Source: Streptomyces sp. MMG1121 (GTDB taxonomy: Bacteria > Actinomycetota > Actinomycetes > Streptomycetales > Streptomycetaceae). From it: a DNA stretch of 64,000 nucleotides. The notes beneath the pieces are model-generated. The model ran no database searches. It saw only the letters and a list, made by a program, of their open reading frames with translations, and had not been told where the DNA came from. The position numbers were made by a program, and so were the translations under genes. The first letter of the stretch is position 1. Each line of letters begins with the position of its first letter. Where the stretch lies: positions 46,436-110,435 of the forward strand of contig NZ_LGDV01000191.1 of NCBI RefSeq assembly GCF_001280015.1, written 5' to 3'. This document shows, in pieces, positions 1-8,457 of this stretch.

Positions 1-63
1 AGAGCGCCGTTGCTGTGCTTGCCCGGGGGCGATCCCCGGACCCCTGGCCGGGAGGGTGTTGCG

Positions 64-915
64 CTAGCCGTTGGCCAACGCCTGCACCCGGTCCAGAGCA
101 CCGTTGAACTTGTCGTGGTCGCCGACGGTGGGGCCGGAGGAGGTGTACTGCCACATCGTGTAGTACGACCAGCCGGCCGGCAGTGTCCCCGGGTCCGAGG
201 CGTACCGGGCGATCCACAGCGGGTTGTTCGCCGCGAAGCCGCCGTAGTTCCCGGTGCAGTCGCTCCACCAGCTGGTCGCCGTGTAGAGGACGGCGTCCCG
301 GCCGGTGCGCGCCTTGTAGGTGTTCAGGAAGTCGGCGATCCAGCTGACCATCGCGCTCGCCGACTTGCCGTAGCACTCGGCGCCGTACGGGTTCCACTCG
401 ATGTCGAGGGCGCCGGGCAGGGTCTTGCCGTCCCTGGACCAGCCGCCGCCGTGGTCGACGAAGTAGTTGGCCTGGGTGGCGCCGCTGGTGGTGTCCGGGG
501 TCGCGAAGTGGTAGGCGCCGCGGATCATGCCCACGTCGTACGAGCCGTTGTACTGCTGGGCGAAGTACGGGTTCGTGTAGTACGTGCCTTCCGTCGCCTT
601 GGTGTACGCCCAGCGCACCCCGCTGCTCCACAGGGTCGACCAGGCGACGTTGCCCTGGTAGCCGGCGACGTCCACGCCCTCGGTCTGGGTGGCGTCACCG
701 GTGCTCGGCGTGCCGCTCTGGCCGTCGTGGGCGAGGACGCCCATGCCCATGTGGGCGGAGCCCCGGCTGGGCGCGGTCGTGGCCTGGGCGGAGGTGAGGG
801 GAAGGCTGCAGGAGAGCGCCGCGAGCAGGGCCGTGACGAGGACGGCGACGGGGCGCGGGCGGAAGGAGCGCGGTGTGCGGGGGGTATGGACGGAGCCGGG
901 TCTGTGCACGGGCAT
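64..915 (-). CDS. Secreted GH25 lysozyme (N-acetylmuramidase)
   Basis: The product (283 aa) should hydrolyse the beta-1,4 bond between N-acetylmuramic acid and N-acetylglucosamine in peptidoglycan outside the cell. A signal peptide spans about residues 1-45 (basic start, hydrophobic VAVLVTALLAALS, cleavage near AQA). The glycoside hydrolase 25 domain fills residues about 80-280, beginning GVDVAGYQG and containing the catalytic ALDIEW (Asp171, Glu173). The frame stays open upstream, but the ATG at 915 is chosen because GGAGG lies five bases before it. It diverges from a MarR regulator. The family assignment is firm; whether the enzyme remodels the host's own wall or attacks other bacteria cannot be told. 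Confidence 0.93.
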   Translation of the reverse strand: MPVHRPGSVHTPRTPRSFRPRPVAVLVTALLAALSCSLPLTSAQATTAPSRGSAHMGMGVLAHDGQSGTPSTGDATQTEGVDVAGYQGNVAWSTLWSSGVRWAYTKATEGTYYTNPYFAQQYNGSYDVGMIRGAYHFATPDTTSGATQANYFVDHGGGWSRDGKTLPGALDIEWNPYGAECYGKSASAMVSWIADFLNTYKARTGRDAVLYTATSWWSDCTGNYGGFAANNPLWIARYASDPGTLPAGWSYYTMWQYTSSGPTVGDHDKFNGALDRVQALANG

Positions 916-997
916 GACGTGCCTCCGGGGAGTGGGGTGGGGGGACCGTGGCCGTGACATCCGATCGGGTGCTGCACTGGCGTGGGCATGCCATTCA

Positions 998-1025
998 TTA
1001 CCTGGTAAAGAAGCTACGCACGTAG
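998..1025. promoter_or_regulatory. Two palindromes between GH25 and MarR genes
   Basis: TTACCTGGTAA (998-1008, perfect 11-bp palindrome) and CTACG-CA-CGTAG (1014-1025) sit next to each other in the region shared by the divergent muramidase and MarR genes. Palindromes of this size are typical MarR-family operators, so they are candidate sites for autoregulation and control of the muramidase. Binding is inferred only. Confidence 0.4.
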
Positions 1026-1152
1026 ATGACGGCGTGGGAAGGGGGTCCGGGCGCCGCCGTTGGTCTACGCCTGCGAAATACTGACGGAGCTGCGGCAATG
1101 ACGACTTTTGGCAGAAACTTTCAGGATCGCGAAACCGAGCAGGGGTGCTGAC

Positions 1153-1644
1153 GTGCACGAGGCCGGAAACGACGGCGCACATCGCGCCGCCGGGCAGATG
1201 ACGCCCAGTGGTGCAGACCGGGAATTCCTGGCGCTGGAGCGGGAGTTGACACTGCTGCTCCGGCGCGCCCGGGCCAACCAGGGCGAGATGGCCCGCGAGG
1301 TCCATCCCGACCTGGAGTCCTCCGCGTACGGCCTGCTCATCCGGCTGGACGAGCTGGGCGGACAGCGGGCCACGGAACTCGCCGCCTACATCGGCGTCGG
1401 CAAGGCGACCATGTCCCGCCAGCTGCGCGCCCTGGAGGAGCTGGGCCTGATCGCCCGCGAACCCGATCCGGCCGACGGCCGGGCCTGGCTCGTCACCCTG
1501 ACCGACGAGGGGCGCGGCCGGGTCGGCAAGGTCCGCGAGGCCCGCCGCGCCCGCTACGTCAGCCAGCTCGCCCACTGGGACCGCCACGAGGTCTCCGAAC
1601 TCGCCCGGCTGCTCCATCAGTTGAACGGCGTCATGGAGAAGTAG
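1153..1644 (+). CDS. MarR family transcriptional regulator
   Basis: This 163-aa winged-helix regulator has the MarR core RATELAAYIGVGKATMSRQL as recognition region, followed by a wing with the family signature DPADGRAW and LTDEG. The GTG at 1153 is preceded by AGGGG at 1141-1145, seven bases away, and is preferred to in-frame ATGs at 1108 and 1198. MarR proteins act as dimers, often releasing DNA on binding small phenolic or oxidising ligands; the ligand here is unknown. The divergent GH25 gene and the shared palindromes suggest it controls itself and the muramidase. Confidence 0.88.
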   Translation: MHEAGNDGAHRAAGQMTPSGADREFLALERELTLLLRRARANQGEMAREVHPDLESSAYGLLIRLDELGGQRATELAAYIGVGKATMSRQLRALEELGLIAREPDPADGRAWLVTLTDEGRGRVGKVREARRARYVSQLAHWDRHEVSELARLLHQLNGVMEK

Positions 1645-1694
1645 GCGAAGCCCGAGCCGCCCGCGGGTCCCGGCGGACCCCGACGGGCCCCGGC

Positions 1695-1733
1695 GGTCCG
1701 CGGAAGTCCGGTCCGCGGAAGTCCGGTCCGCGG
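1695..1733. repeat. 15-bp tandem repeat
   Basis: GGTCCGCGGAAGTCC is repeated 2.6 times head to tail (1695-1709, 1710-1724, 1725-1733) between the convergent ends of the MarR and PP2C-like genes. The CCGCGG cores could fold. No function is evident. Confidence 0.7.
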
Positions 1734-1737
1734 CCGC

Positions 1738-2526
1738 TCACAGCTCCACGTACGCCACCGTCGCGTCGTCGTGCGTCTTGCCGCGCCGCAGGAACGCCCG
1801 CTCCACGCTGTCCGCCGTCTCCAGCTCCCGCACCCGGTCCACCAGCGACCGGGCACCCTCCTTCTCGACCACGTCGAACAGGGCCGTCCAGTCACCCTCG
1901 CGGAACTTCTCCGTCCAGCGGGTCGCCCCGTCCGTCAGCGCGGCCAGGGCGCGGACCGCGCCGCGGGGTGCGGTGCCGGTGACCGCGCGGGCGGCCACCG
2001 CGGGGTCGGCGGCGGCCGTGAAGAAACCGCCCTCCTTGTTCCGCAGGTCGGCGTCCACCAGGGCCTCGGTGGCGAGCGCGGAGCGCGGGAGTCGGTCGAG
2101 ACGGTCGTCCAGGACCGGGGTGACCGCGCCGTCGGGGGCCTTCAGGAGCAGCGCGGAGTCGGACAGCACCAGGTACTCGACGGCGTCGGCGGACCAGCGG
2201 GCCAGGGCGACGGTTGCCTGGGGGGTTCGCGGGTGAGAAAGGTCACAGGTGTCCGCGTGGGCCTCGGCGGTGCGCGCGATCGCCCGGGAAAGAATCTCCG
2301 GGAGCGTCAGATCTCGCCTTGAAACGGTCAGTTCGGTCAGCGCGCCGCCGAGTCGCGCGGTGAACCAGGGGACCGGGTGAAGACACCCCGTCCCGCCCTT
2401 CGGCGGTGTCACCCCGTCCAGGACGATCACGCAACCGCCCTGTCCGGAGGCGGGTAGTCCGACACCGGCGAAGTCCTCGTTGGGGCGGTTCGCGTCACCG
2501 GGTTCCGAAACGAGATCAGTTCGCAT
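1738..2526 (-). CDS. PP2C-like phosphatase domain protein
   Basis: The 262-aa product has scattered PP2C-type metal-site motifs: an N-terminal GDANRPNEDF, VIVLDGVT, LVLSDSALLL, LAALTDGATRW and a C-terminal THDDATVAY. These match in order the Asp-bearing motifs of Ser/Thr phosphatases of the PPM family, although the domain is divergent. The ATG at 2526 gives a sensible start just before the first motif. It diverges from cvnA across a 385-bp gap. A regulatory phosphatase acting on phosphoproteins is the simplest reading; its substrate is unknown and catalytic activity is not certain. Confidence 0.7.
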   Translation of the reverse strand: MRTDLVSEPGDANRPNEDFAGVGLPASGQGGCVIVLDGVTPPKGGTGCLHPVPWFTARLGGALTELTVSRRDLTLPEILSRAIARTAEAHADTCDLSHPRTPQATVALARWSADAVEYLVLSDSALLLKAPDGAVTPVLDDRLDRLPRSALATEALVDADLRNKEGGFFTAAADPAVAARAVTGTAPRGAVRALAALTDGATRWTEKFREGDWTALFDVVEKEGARSLVDRVRELETADSVERAFLRRGKTHDDATVAYVEL

Positions 2527-2911
2527 CCGGCCAGTCTGCACGAGGTCTTCACGGGTTTCGTCAAAGGCTGGCAAGTGCCGTCGAATCGATACGACCTCGC
2601 AGGTCAGGCGCCTGTTTTGAGGGGGAATAGGCCATTCCGGGAAGGCGTGGTTGGCGAATACTGCCAAAGCCTGCCGCGTGCGTCCAACCGGCGTGCCGGG
2701 CAAGAGCGATGCACACGCCACAGGAACTTGCCCGCCAACTCACCTCCGATGTTCACTCCTTCGGGTGGCGGGTCAGGTGATGCGCGACCACCGCCAACCG
2801 GCGCTGGGAGGGTCGGGAACCGTACGAACCGGGTGTACGCACCACTTGGCACCGAGATGACGGGGCGCCACCCGGGCCCCTGCGTAGACGAGTTCAGGAT
2901 TGCGAGCACCG
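2527..2911. other. Intergenic region between PP2C-like gene and cvnA
   Basis: No gene is supported in this 385-bp divergent spacer. It must hold promoters for both neighbours, but no clear -35/-10 pair or strong inverted repeat stands out. Short frames here have no Shine-Dalgarno sequence or recognisable product. Confidence 0.5.
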
Positions 2912-5644
2912 GTGCAGAAAATGCGGCCTCGGCGCACAGGCAGGCAGACGGACCCCGTGGGGACCGCCGAGCGGACCCCCGTGGGCAGCGGCCGCCCCAC
3001 TCATGTGCGCACCCGGCTGATCGTCGCCGTCGCCGTGGTGGCCGCCGCCATCGCCGGTGCCGGGGCGCCCTCCCTGCTCGGCGCTTCCCAGCAGGTCAGT
3101 GACTCCCAGGACCTGGTGACGCTGGCCGCCCGCACCCAGGACGCGCTCCAGCTCGCGCACTCACTTGCCGACGAGCGCGACGAGGTCACCTCCTACATCG
3201 CGGCGGGGCGTGCCAAGTCCAAGGCGCCGTCAGAGGACCGCAGCGCCCGCGTCGACCGCGAGGTCGAGGATCTGCGCGCCGACTCCGACACCCCGGCGGA
3301 CCTGCGCGGCGACCTCGACGGCATCGCCGCCGTCCGCCGGTCCGCGCTCACCGGCAAGACCACCGCCCTCCAGGCCCACCAGGCCTACTCGCAGACGATC
3401 GCCGCCCTGCACAAGGTCGCCGAGCAGCTGGCCGAGCAGTCGCCCCCGCGGGCCGGCTCCGGCGCCCACGCGCTCGCCGAACTGGACACCGCCGTCCAGC
3501 AGTCCGCCGCCGCCCGCGGGCTGCTGCTGGCCGCGCTGAACGTGCCCTCCGCCTCCCGGACGGTGATCAGCCCCGTCACCGGCCTGCCGACCACGACCTC
3601 CACCGCCTCGGAGGCCGACAGGAAGCAGCGCGACGGCCTCACCGCCGCCGCCCAGCAGGCCCGGCTGCGTGCCGACGCGGCCCTCGCCGACTTCCGCGAG
3701 ACCGCTCCGCAGTCCGCCGTCGACTCCTACGACTCCACGGTCACGGGTTCCGACGTCAACTCGGCGGACACCTACCTGGCCACGCTCACCGGCCAGCCCA
3801 CCCTCGCCGACAGCGAGCTGACCACGAGCACCAAGAAGCTGGACGCGGCCCTGTCCGCCCGGGTCGACCTGATGCGCGGCGCGGAATCGGCCCTCTACGA
3901 CCACCGCACCAAGGACCTGGCGAAACTCCGGGACGACGACGTCACCGCCCTGGAGATCCGCATCGCCGTGCTCGGCGCCCTGATGCTGGTGGCCGTGGGC
4001 ATCGCGACGGCCATGGCCCGCACGCTCACCCGCCCGCTGTCCGTCCTGCGCCGGGGCTCGGCCCGGCTGGCGGAGTCCGAGGACCCGGCGGCCCAGGAGC
4101 CGATCGCCTTCACCGGCCGCAACGACGAGTTCGCCCAGGTGGTCCGCGCGGTCAACGCCCTGCACGGGCACGCGGCGGCCCTGCACGAGCGCGTGAGCAC
4201 GCTGGAGACGGACCGCAAGCACCTGGTCGGCCAGCGCCAGAAGATGGCCGACGCCCGTGCGGAACTCCACGCCGAACTGGCCGACGCGGAAGCCCAGTTG
4301 CGGCGCCTGCGCACGAGCATCGGCGGTACGTTCGTCAACCTCGCCCTGCGCACCCTCGGCCTGGTCGAGCGTCAGCTCGCCGTCATCGAGGGCCTGGAGG
4401 AGCGCGAACAGGACCCCGACCGCCTCGCCACGCTCTTCAAACTGGACCACTTCGCCACGGTCATGCGCCGGCACAGCGAGAACCTCCTGGTCCTCGCCGG
4501 CACCGAGCACGTCCAGCAGCACCACGGCCCGGTCCCGCTGGTCGACGTCGTCCGCGCGGCGGTCAGCGAGATCGAGCGCTACGAGCGCGTCCGTATCGCC
4601 GCGCTGCCCCCGCACGCCCACGTGGCGGGCTTCGCGGCCGACGACCTCTCCCATCTGCTGGCCGAACTGATGGAGAACGCCACGTCGTTCTCCCCGCCGG
4701 ACCTGCCGGTCGAGGTCTCCGGCTGGCTCCTGGAGAGCGGCGAGGTGATGCTCTCGGTCCAGGACGAGGGGATCGGCATCGCGGCGGACCGCCTCGACCG
4801 CCTCAACGCCCGCCTGGCCGACTTCGACCCCGAGTCCCACTACGACAACGAGGGCGACGCCGGTCTCGGCCTCGGCCTCTACGTCGTCGCCCGCCTCGCC
4901 CACCGCCACGGCGTCCGGGTCCGGCTGCGCGAGCAGAAGCAGGGCGGCATCGCGGCGGTCGTGGTCCTGCCCGCCACCCTCCTGACCGAGGCCCCGCCTG
5001 CCGCCCTGCCCCCGCAGACCTCGGCCATGGGCACCACCGGCGCCTTCTCCCTGCCCGGCGCCGACGCCGAGGTCAACTCCAACGTCCTGCACGGCCGCAC
5101 GAAGGACACCGACCCGCTGGTGACCCTGGCGGAGCAGGTGATCCGGGCCGAGGGAACCGCGGTCCACGAGCAGGCCGAGCCGAGCGCCGCCCAGCACACG
5201 GCAACCCGCCCGAAGGCCCCGGCGGAGACGCCCGCCGAGACGACGATGGAGCTGCTGCTCCCGGACCTGACGCAGGAGCCGGCACCCGCGGCCCCGGCGG
5301 CACCCGCGGCCCCGGCGGCCGCCGACGGCGAGGACGAACGCGCCGAGACCGAGGTCGAAGCCGAGGCCGAGGCCGAGACCGAAGGCGAGACGGTCACGGC
5401 CAAGGGCCTCCCCAAGCGCACCCCCAAGATCACCGCACCGACCCGCGCCCCGCGCCAGCGGACCGGCACCGTCGACGCCGAAGCCCTCCGCAGGAGACTC
5501 GGCGGCTTCCGCCGCGGCGCCCAGGCCGGCTACCGCGACGTAGAGGCGGAGATCGAAGAACAGACCGCCGGCCACCAGCGGCCGACCAGCTACGCACACG
5601 CCGAAGAAGCCACGGGGGGCACAGCCGAGGAGGCAAGCAGTTGA
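2912..5644 (+). CDS. cvnA: Conservon sensor histidine kinase-like protein CvnA
   Basis: About 910 aa. A short basic start leads to a membrane segment (RLIVAVAVVAAAIAGAG), an extracellular region of roughly 300 aa, a second segment around residue 350 (IAVLGALMLVAVGIATAMA), a HAMP-like stretch, a coiled dimerisation region with KLDHFATVMRRHSENLL, and a HATPase domain with LMENATSFS, DEGIGI and GLGLGLYVVARLA. The C-terminal 200 residues are Pro/Ala/Glu-rich and probably disordered. CvnA proteins are membrane heads of small GTPase modules unique to actinomycetes. GTG 2912 is chosen; TTG 2900 and ATG 2921 are alternatives. The stop overlaps cvnB. Confidence 0.88.
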   Translation: MQKMRPRRTGRQTDPVGTAERTPVGSGRPTHVRTRLIVAVAVVAAAIAGAGAPSLLGASQQVSDSQDLVTLAARTQDALQLAHSLADERDEVTSYIAAGRAKSKAPSEDRSARVDREVEDLRADSDTPADLRGDLDGIAAVRRSALTGKTTALQAHQAYSQTIAALHKVAEQLAEQSPPRAGSGAHALAELDTAVQQSAAARGLLLAALNVPSASRTVISPVTGLPTTTSTASEADRKQRDGLTAAAQQARLRADAALADFRETAPQSAVDSYDSTVTGSDVNSADTYLATLTGQPTLADSELTTSTKKLDAALSARVDLMRGAESALYDHRTKDLAKLRDDDVTALEIRIAVLGALMLVAVGIATAMARTLTRPLSVLRRGSARLAESEDPAAQEPIAFTGRNDEFAQVVRAVNALHGHAAALHERVSTLETDRKHLVGQRQKMADARAELHAELADAEAQLRRLRTSIGGTFVNLALRTLGLVERQLAVIEGLEEREQDPDRLATLFKLDHFATVMRRHSENLLVLAGTEHVQQHHGPVPLVDVVRAAVSEIERYERVRIAALPPHAHVAGFAADDLSHLLAELMENATSFSPPDLPVEVSGWLLESGEVMLSVQDEGIGIAADRLDRLNARLADFDPESHYDNEGDAGLGLGLYVVARLAHRHGVRVRLREQKQGGIAAVVVLPATLLTEAPPAALPPQTSAMGTTGAFSLPGADAEVNSNVLHGRTKDTDPLVTLAEQVIRAEGTAVHEQAEPSAAQHTATRPKAPAETPAETTMELLLPDLTQEPAPAAPAAPAAPAAADGEDERAETEVEAEAEAETEGETVTAKGLPKRTPKITAPTRAPRQRTGTVDAEALRRRLGGFRRGAQAGYRDVEAEIEEQTAGHQRPTSYAHAEEATGGTAEEASS

Positions 5645-6138
5645 CCGCGCCCAGTACCTACGGACTGAGCAGTGAAGCACGCAACCTGCACTGGCTGCTG
5701 ACCAACCTGGTGGAGGAAGTACCCGGTATCGAGTCGGTCGCCGTGGTCTCCTCGGACGGCCTGCTGCTGCTCTCGTCCGATCCCGCCCGGACCGAGCAGT
5801 CCCGGCAACGCCGTCCGGCGAAGGGGCCGCGCGGCTCCTCCGCCGACCTCGCCACCATCGTCTCCGGCATCGGCAGCCTCACCGTCGGCGCCGCCAGGCT
5901 GATGCAGCTCGGCGGGGTCAAGCACACCATGGTCGCCATGGAGGAGGGCAGCCTCTTCGTGATGTCCATCAGCGACGGCTCGCTGCTGGGTGTGCACGGT
6001 TCCGCCGAGTGCGACATGAGCGTGGTGGCGTACCACATGGCCCTGTTCGTCGGCCGCGCCGGCCACGTGCTGACCCCCGAACTCCGCACCGAGCTGCGGA
6101 AATCCCTGGAAGCCGAGTCGACAGGGAGTGCCCGATGA
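5641..6138 (+). CDS. cvnB: Roadblock/LC7 domain protein CvnB
   Basis: This 165-aa protein has the roadblock/LC7 fold seen in regulators of small GTPases, with the typical LHWLLTNLVEEVPGIESVAVV opening strand-helix region split by SSDGLLLL and a central GGVKHTMVAMEEGSLFVMSI. In conservons it is thought to regulate the CvnD GTPase, probably by dimerising at the membrane-bound CvnA. The TTG start overlaps the cvnA stop (TTGA), so the two are translationally coupled. The N-terminal half carries a basic insert (RQRRPAKGPRGSS) that may be a flexible loop. Confidence 0.9.
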   Translation: MTAPSTYGLSSEARNLHWLLTNLVEEVPGIESVAVVSSDGLLLLSSDPARTEQSRQRRPAKGPRGSSADLATIVSGIGSLTVGAARLMQLGGVKHTMVAMEEGSLFVMSISDGSLLGVHGSAECDMSVVAYHMALFVGRAGHVLTPELRTELRKSLEAESTGSAR

Positions 6139-6545
6139 CCGGCACGCCGAACAAACTCCCCGTGCGCGGCGGCGACCGCAAACCCGCCCGCGTCCGCCCC
6201 TACTCGCTCACCGGCGGCCGTACCCGTTTCGGCCACGTCCTCCTCGTGGAGACGTTCGTCGCGGCGCTGGAGGCCCCGGAGGAGCGCAAAGAGCTGACGA
6301 ATGGTTCCCTCACCACCCGGGTCATGCCGGAGATGCGGGCCATCGTCGAACTGTGCCGCCGTATGCGCACGGTGGCCGAGATCGCCGCGCTGCTGAAGAT
6401 GCCGCTCGGCGTGGTCCGCGTCCTGCTGAGCGACCTCGCGGACCAGGGAAAGATCCGTGTGTACGGCACCGGCACCGGTCACGGCACCGGCCGCCCGGAC
6501 CGCGCTCTGCTGGAAAGGGTGCTGAGTGGACTCCGTCGTCTCTGA
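6135..6545 (+). CDS. cvnC: DUF742 protein CvnC
   Basis: The 136-aa product matches the DUF742 family, the third conservon component. It has the hallmark RVRPYSLTGGRTR near residue 20 and a C-terminal winged-helix-like part (VAEIAALLKMPLGVVRVLLSDLADQGKI) resembling DNA-binding folds, though a protein-protein role in the GTPase complex is equally possible. The ATG overlaps the cvnB stop (ATGA), and its last 20 bases overlap cvnD. Confidence 0.9.
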   Translation: MTGTPNKLPVRGGDRKPARVRPYSLTGGRTRFGHVLLVETFVAALEAPEERKELTNGSLTTRVMPEMRAIVELCRRMRTVAEIAALLKMPLGVVRVLLSDLADQGKIRVYGTGTGHGTGRPDRALLERVLSGLRRL

Positions 6546-7179
6546 CGCCGCCCCCGTTGGGGGCACCCCCCTCGTCGCCGGGTTCACCGAGCCCGACGAG
6601 GACCTGAGGTCCTGGCAGACGGACCGCACCCGGGCTCCGATCGCCACGAAGATAGTGGTGGCGGGTGGCTTCGGCGTCGGCAAGACCACGCTGGTCACCG
6701 CCGTCTCGGAGATCACGCCGCTGCAGACCGAGGCGCTGATGACCGAGGCGAGCGAGGAGACCGACGACCTCACCGCCACGCCGGGCAAGCTCACCACCAC
6801 CGTGGCGATGGACTTCGGCCGCATCACGCTCGACGACGACCTGGTGCTCTATCTGTTCGGCACCCCGGGCCAGCAGCGGTTCTGGTTCATGTGGGACGAC
6901 CTGGTGCGCGGCGCGATCGGTGCCGTCGTCCTGGCCGACACCCGTCGTCTGAAGGACTGCTTCCCGGCGCTGGACTACTTCGAGAGCTGCGGACTGCCGT
7001 ACGTCGTCGCGGTCAACCACTTCGACGGCAGCGATCGGTTCGATCCCGAGGACGTACGGGAGGCGCTGACGATACCGGCGCACATCCCTGTCATGATCAT
7101 GGATGCGCGGCGTCGAATTTCGGCCATCGAGACCCTCCTGGCCCTGGTCGGCCACGCGCTGGACGAAACCCCCGAGTAG
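6526..7179 (+). CDS. cvnD: Ras-like small GTPase CvnD
   Basis: The 217-aa product contains a P-loop GGFGVGKTTL (Walker A) near residue 48, a switch region with the conserved TTTVAMDFGRI, and the FGTPGQQRFW motif of the DxxG type. AVNHFDG is the NKxD-type base-recognition site in variant form. It belongs to the actinobacterial branch of small GTPases that take the place of G-proteins in the CvnA-D complex. GTG 6526 has GGAAAGGG upstream and overlaps the cvnC end. The following flavoprotein gene starts only 24 bases after its stop and may be a fifth member of the operon. Confidence 0.93.
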   Translation: MDSVVSDAAPVGGTPLVAGFTEPDEDLRSWQTDRTRAPIATKIVVAGGFGVGKTTLVTAVSEITPLQTEALMTEASEETDDLTATPGKLTTTVAMDFGRITLDDDLVLYLFGTPGQQRFWFMWDDLVRGAIGAVVLADTRRLKDCFPALDYFESCGLPYVVAVNHFDGSDRFDPEDVREALTIPAHIPVMIMDARRRISAIETLLALVGHALDETPE

Positions 7180-7203
7180 TCCCGGTTAGGAGCCATCACC
7201 CGC

Positions 7204-8457
7204 ATGCGGAAGATACTCGTCGTCGGAGCCGGCCAGTCCGGCCTCCAGCTCGCCCTCGGCCTGCAGTCGCACGGCTACGAGGTCACCCTGATGTCGAACC
7301 GGACCGCGGACGAGATCCGCACCGGCCGCGTCATGTCGACGCAGTGCATGTTCGACACGGCACTGCGGTACGAGCGCGATCTCCAGCTGAACTTCTGGGA
7401 GTCCCAGGCCCCGAAGATCGAGGGACTCGGCGTCTCGGTCGCGGCCCCCGGCTCGCACGACCCGGGCCCCACCCAGCGGGCCATCGACTGGGTGGGCAAG
7501 CTCGACGGGTTCGCGCAGTCGGTCGACCAGCGGGTGAAGATGGCCGGCTGGATGGAGACCTTCGCGCAGCGCGGCGGCCAGCTGGTCATCCACGGCGCGG
7601 CGGTCGGCGACCTCGACTACTTCTCCCGCGCCTACGACCTCGTCCTGGTCGCGGCCGGCAAGGGCGAGCTGGTCCAGATGTTCGGCCGCGACGCCTCGCG
7701 CTCCCCGTACAGCGAGCCGCAGCGGGCGCTCGCGGTGGCGTACGTCCACGGGCTCGGCCCGCGCCCGGAGCACCCGGACTTCGACGCCGTGCGCTGCAAC
7801 CTGGTGCCGGGCGTCGGCGAGCTGTTCGTCATGCCGACCCTGACCACCTCCGGGCGCGCCGACATCCTGTTCTGGGAGGGCATACCCGGCGGCCCGCTCG
7901 ACGTCTTCAACGGCGTCAAGGACCCGGCGGAGCACCTCTCCCTGACCCTGGAACTCATGGAGAAGTTCACGCCCTGGGAGTACGCGCGGGCGACGAAGGT
8001 CGAACTGACCGATGCCGGCGGCACGTTGGCGGGCCGTTACGCGCCCACCGTCCGCAACCCCATCGGCCGCCTCCCCGGCGGCGGCCTGGTCCTGGGCGTC
8101 GCGGACGTCGTCGTGGCCAACGACCCGATCACCGGCCAGGGCTCCAACTCGGCGTCCAAGTGCGCCGCCGCCTACCTCGCCTCGATCCTCGAACACGGGG
8201 ACAAGGAGTTCGACGAGACCTGGATGCAGGCGACGTTCGACCGGTACTGGAACACGGCGCAGCACGTCACCAAGTGGACGAACGCGATGCTGGCGCCGCC
8301 GCCGGAGCACATCCTGAACCTCATCGGCGCCGCCGGCCAGCTCCAGCCCGTCGCCGACCGCTTCGCCAACGCGTTCAACGACCCGGCCGACTTCGAGAAC
8401 TTCTTCTACGAGCCGGACAGGACGCAGGCCTATCTGACGTCGGTCGCCGGGGCCTGA
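7204..8457 (+). CDS. Styrene/indole monooxygenase-type FAD protein (StyA family)
   Basis: The 417-aa protein begins with a Rossmann FAD-binding motif, ILVVGAGQSGLQLALGL, and matches the styrene monooxygenase StyA family in length and in motifs such as VMSTQCMFDTALRYE and GQGSNSASKCAAAYL. StyA enzymes epoxidise aromatic vinyl or indole substrates using FADH2 from a separate reductase; none is encoded nearby. It lies 24 bases after cvnD. Other conservons are followed by cytochrome P450 genes, so an oxygenase output fits, but the substrate is unknown. Its last 28 bases overlap the end of the convergent NlpC/P60 gene. Confidence 0.85.
   Translation: MRKILVVGAGQSGLQLALGLQSHGYEVTLMSNRTADEIRTGRVMSTQCMFDTALRYERDLQLNFWESQAPKIEGLGVSVAAPGSHDPGPTQRAIDWVGKLDGFAQSVDQRVKMAGWMETFAQRGGQLVIHGAAVGDLDYFSRAYDLVLVAAGKGELVQMFGRDASRSPYSEPQRALAVAYVHGLGPRPEHPDFDAVRCNLVPGVGELFVMPTLTTSGRADILFWEGIPGGPLDVFNGVKDPAEHLSLTLELMEKFTPWEYARATKVELTDAGGTLAGRYAPTVRNPIGRLPGGGLVLGVADVVVANDPITGQGSNSASKCAAAYLASILEHGDKEFDETWMQATFDRYWNTAQHVTKWTNAMLAPPPEHILNLIGAAGQLQPVADRFANAFNDPADFENFFYEPDRTQAYLTSVAGA

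Noticed and set aside
916..1617. N-terminal extension of the GH25 frame to 517 aa
   Set aside because: The extra part is antisense to the MarR gene, has no protein-like features, and the start at 915 has a strong ribosome site and a signal peptide.
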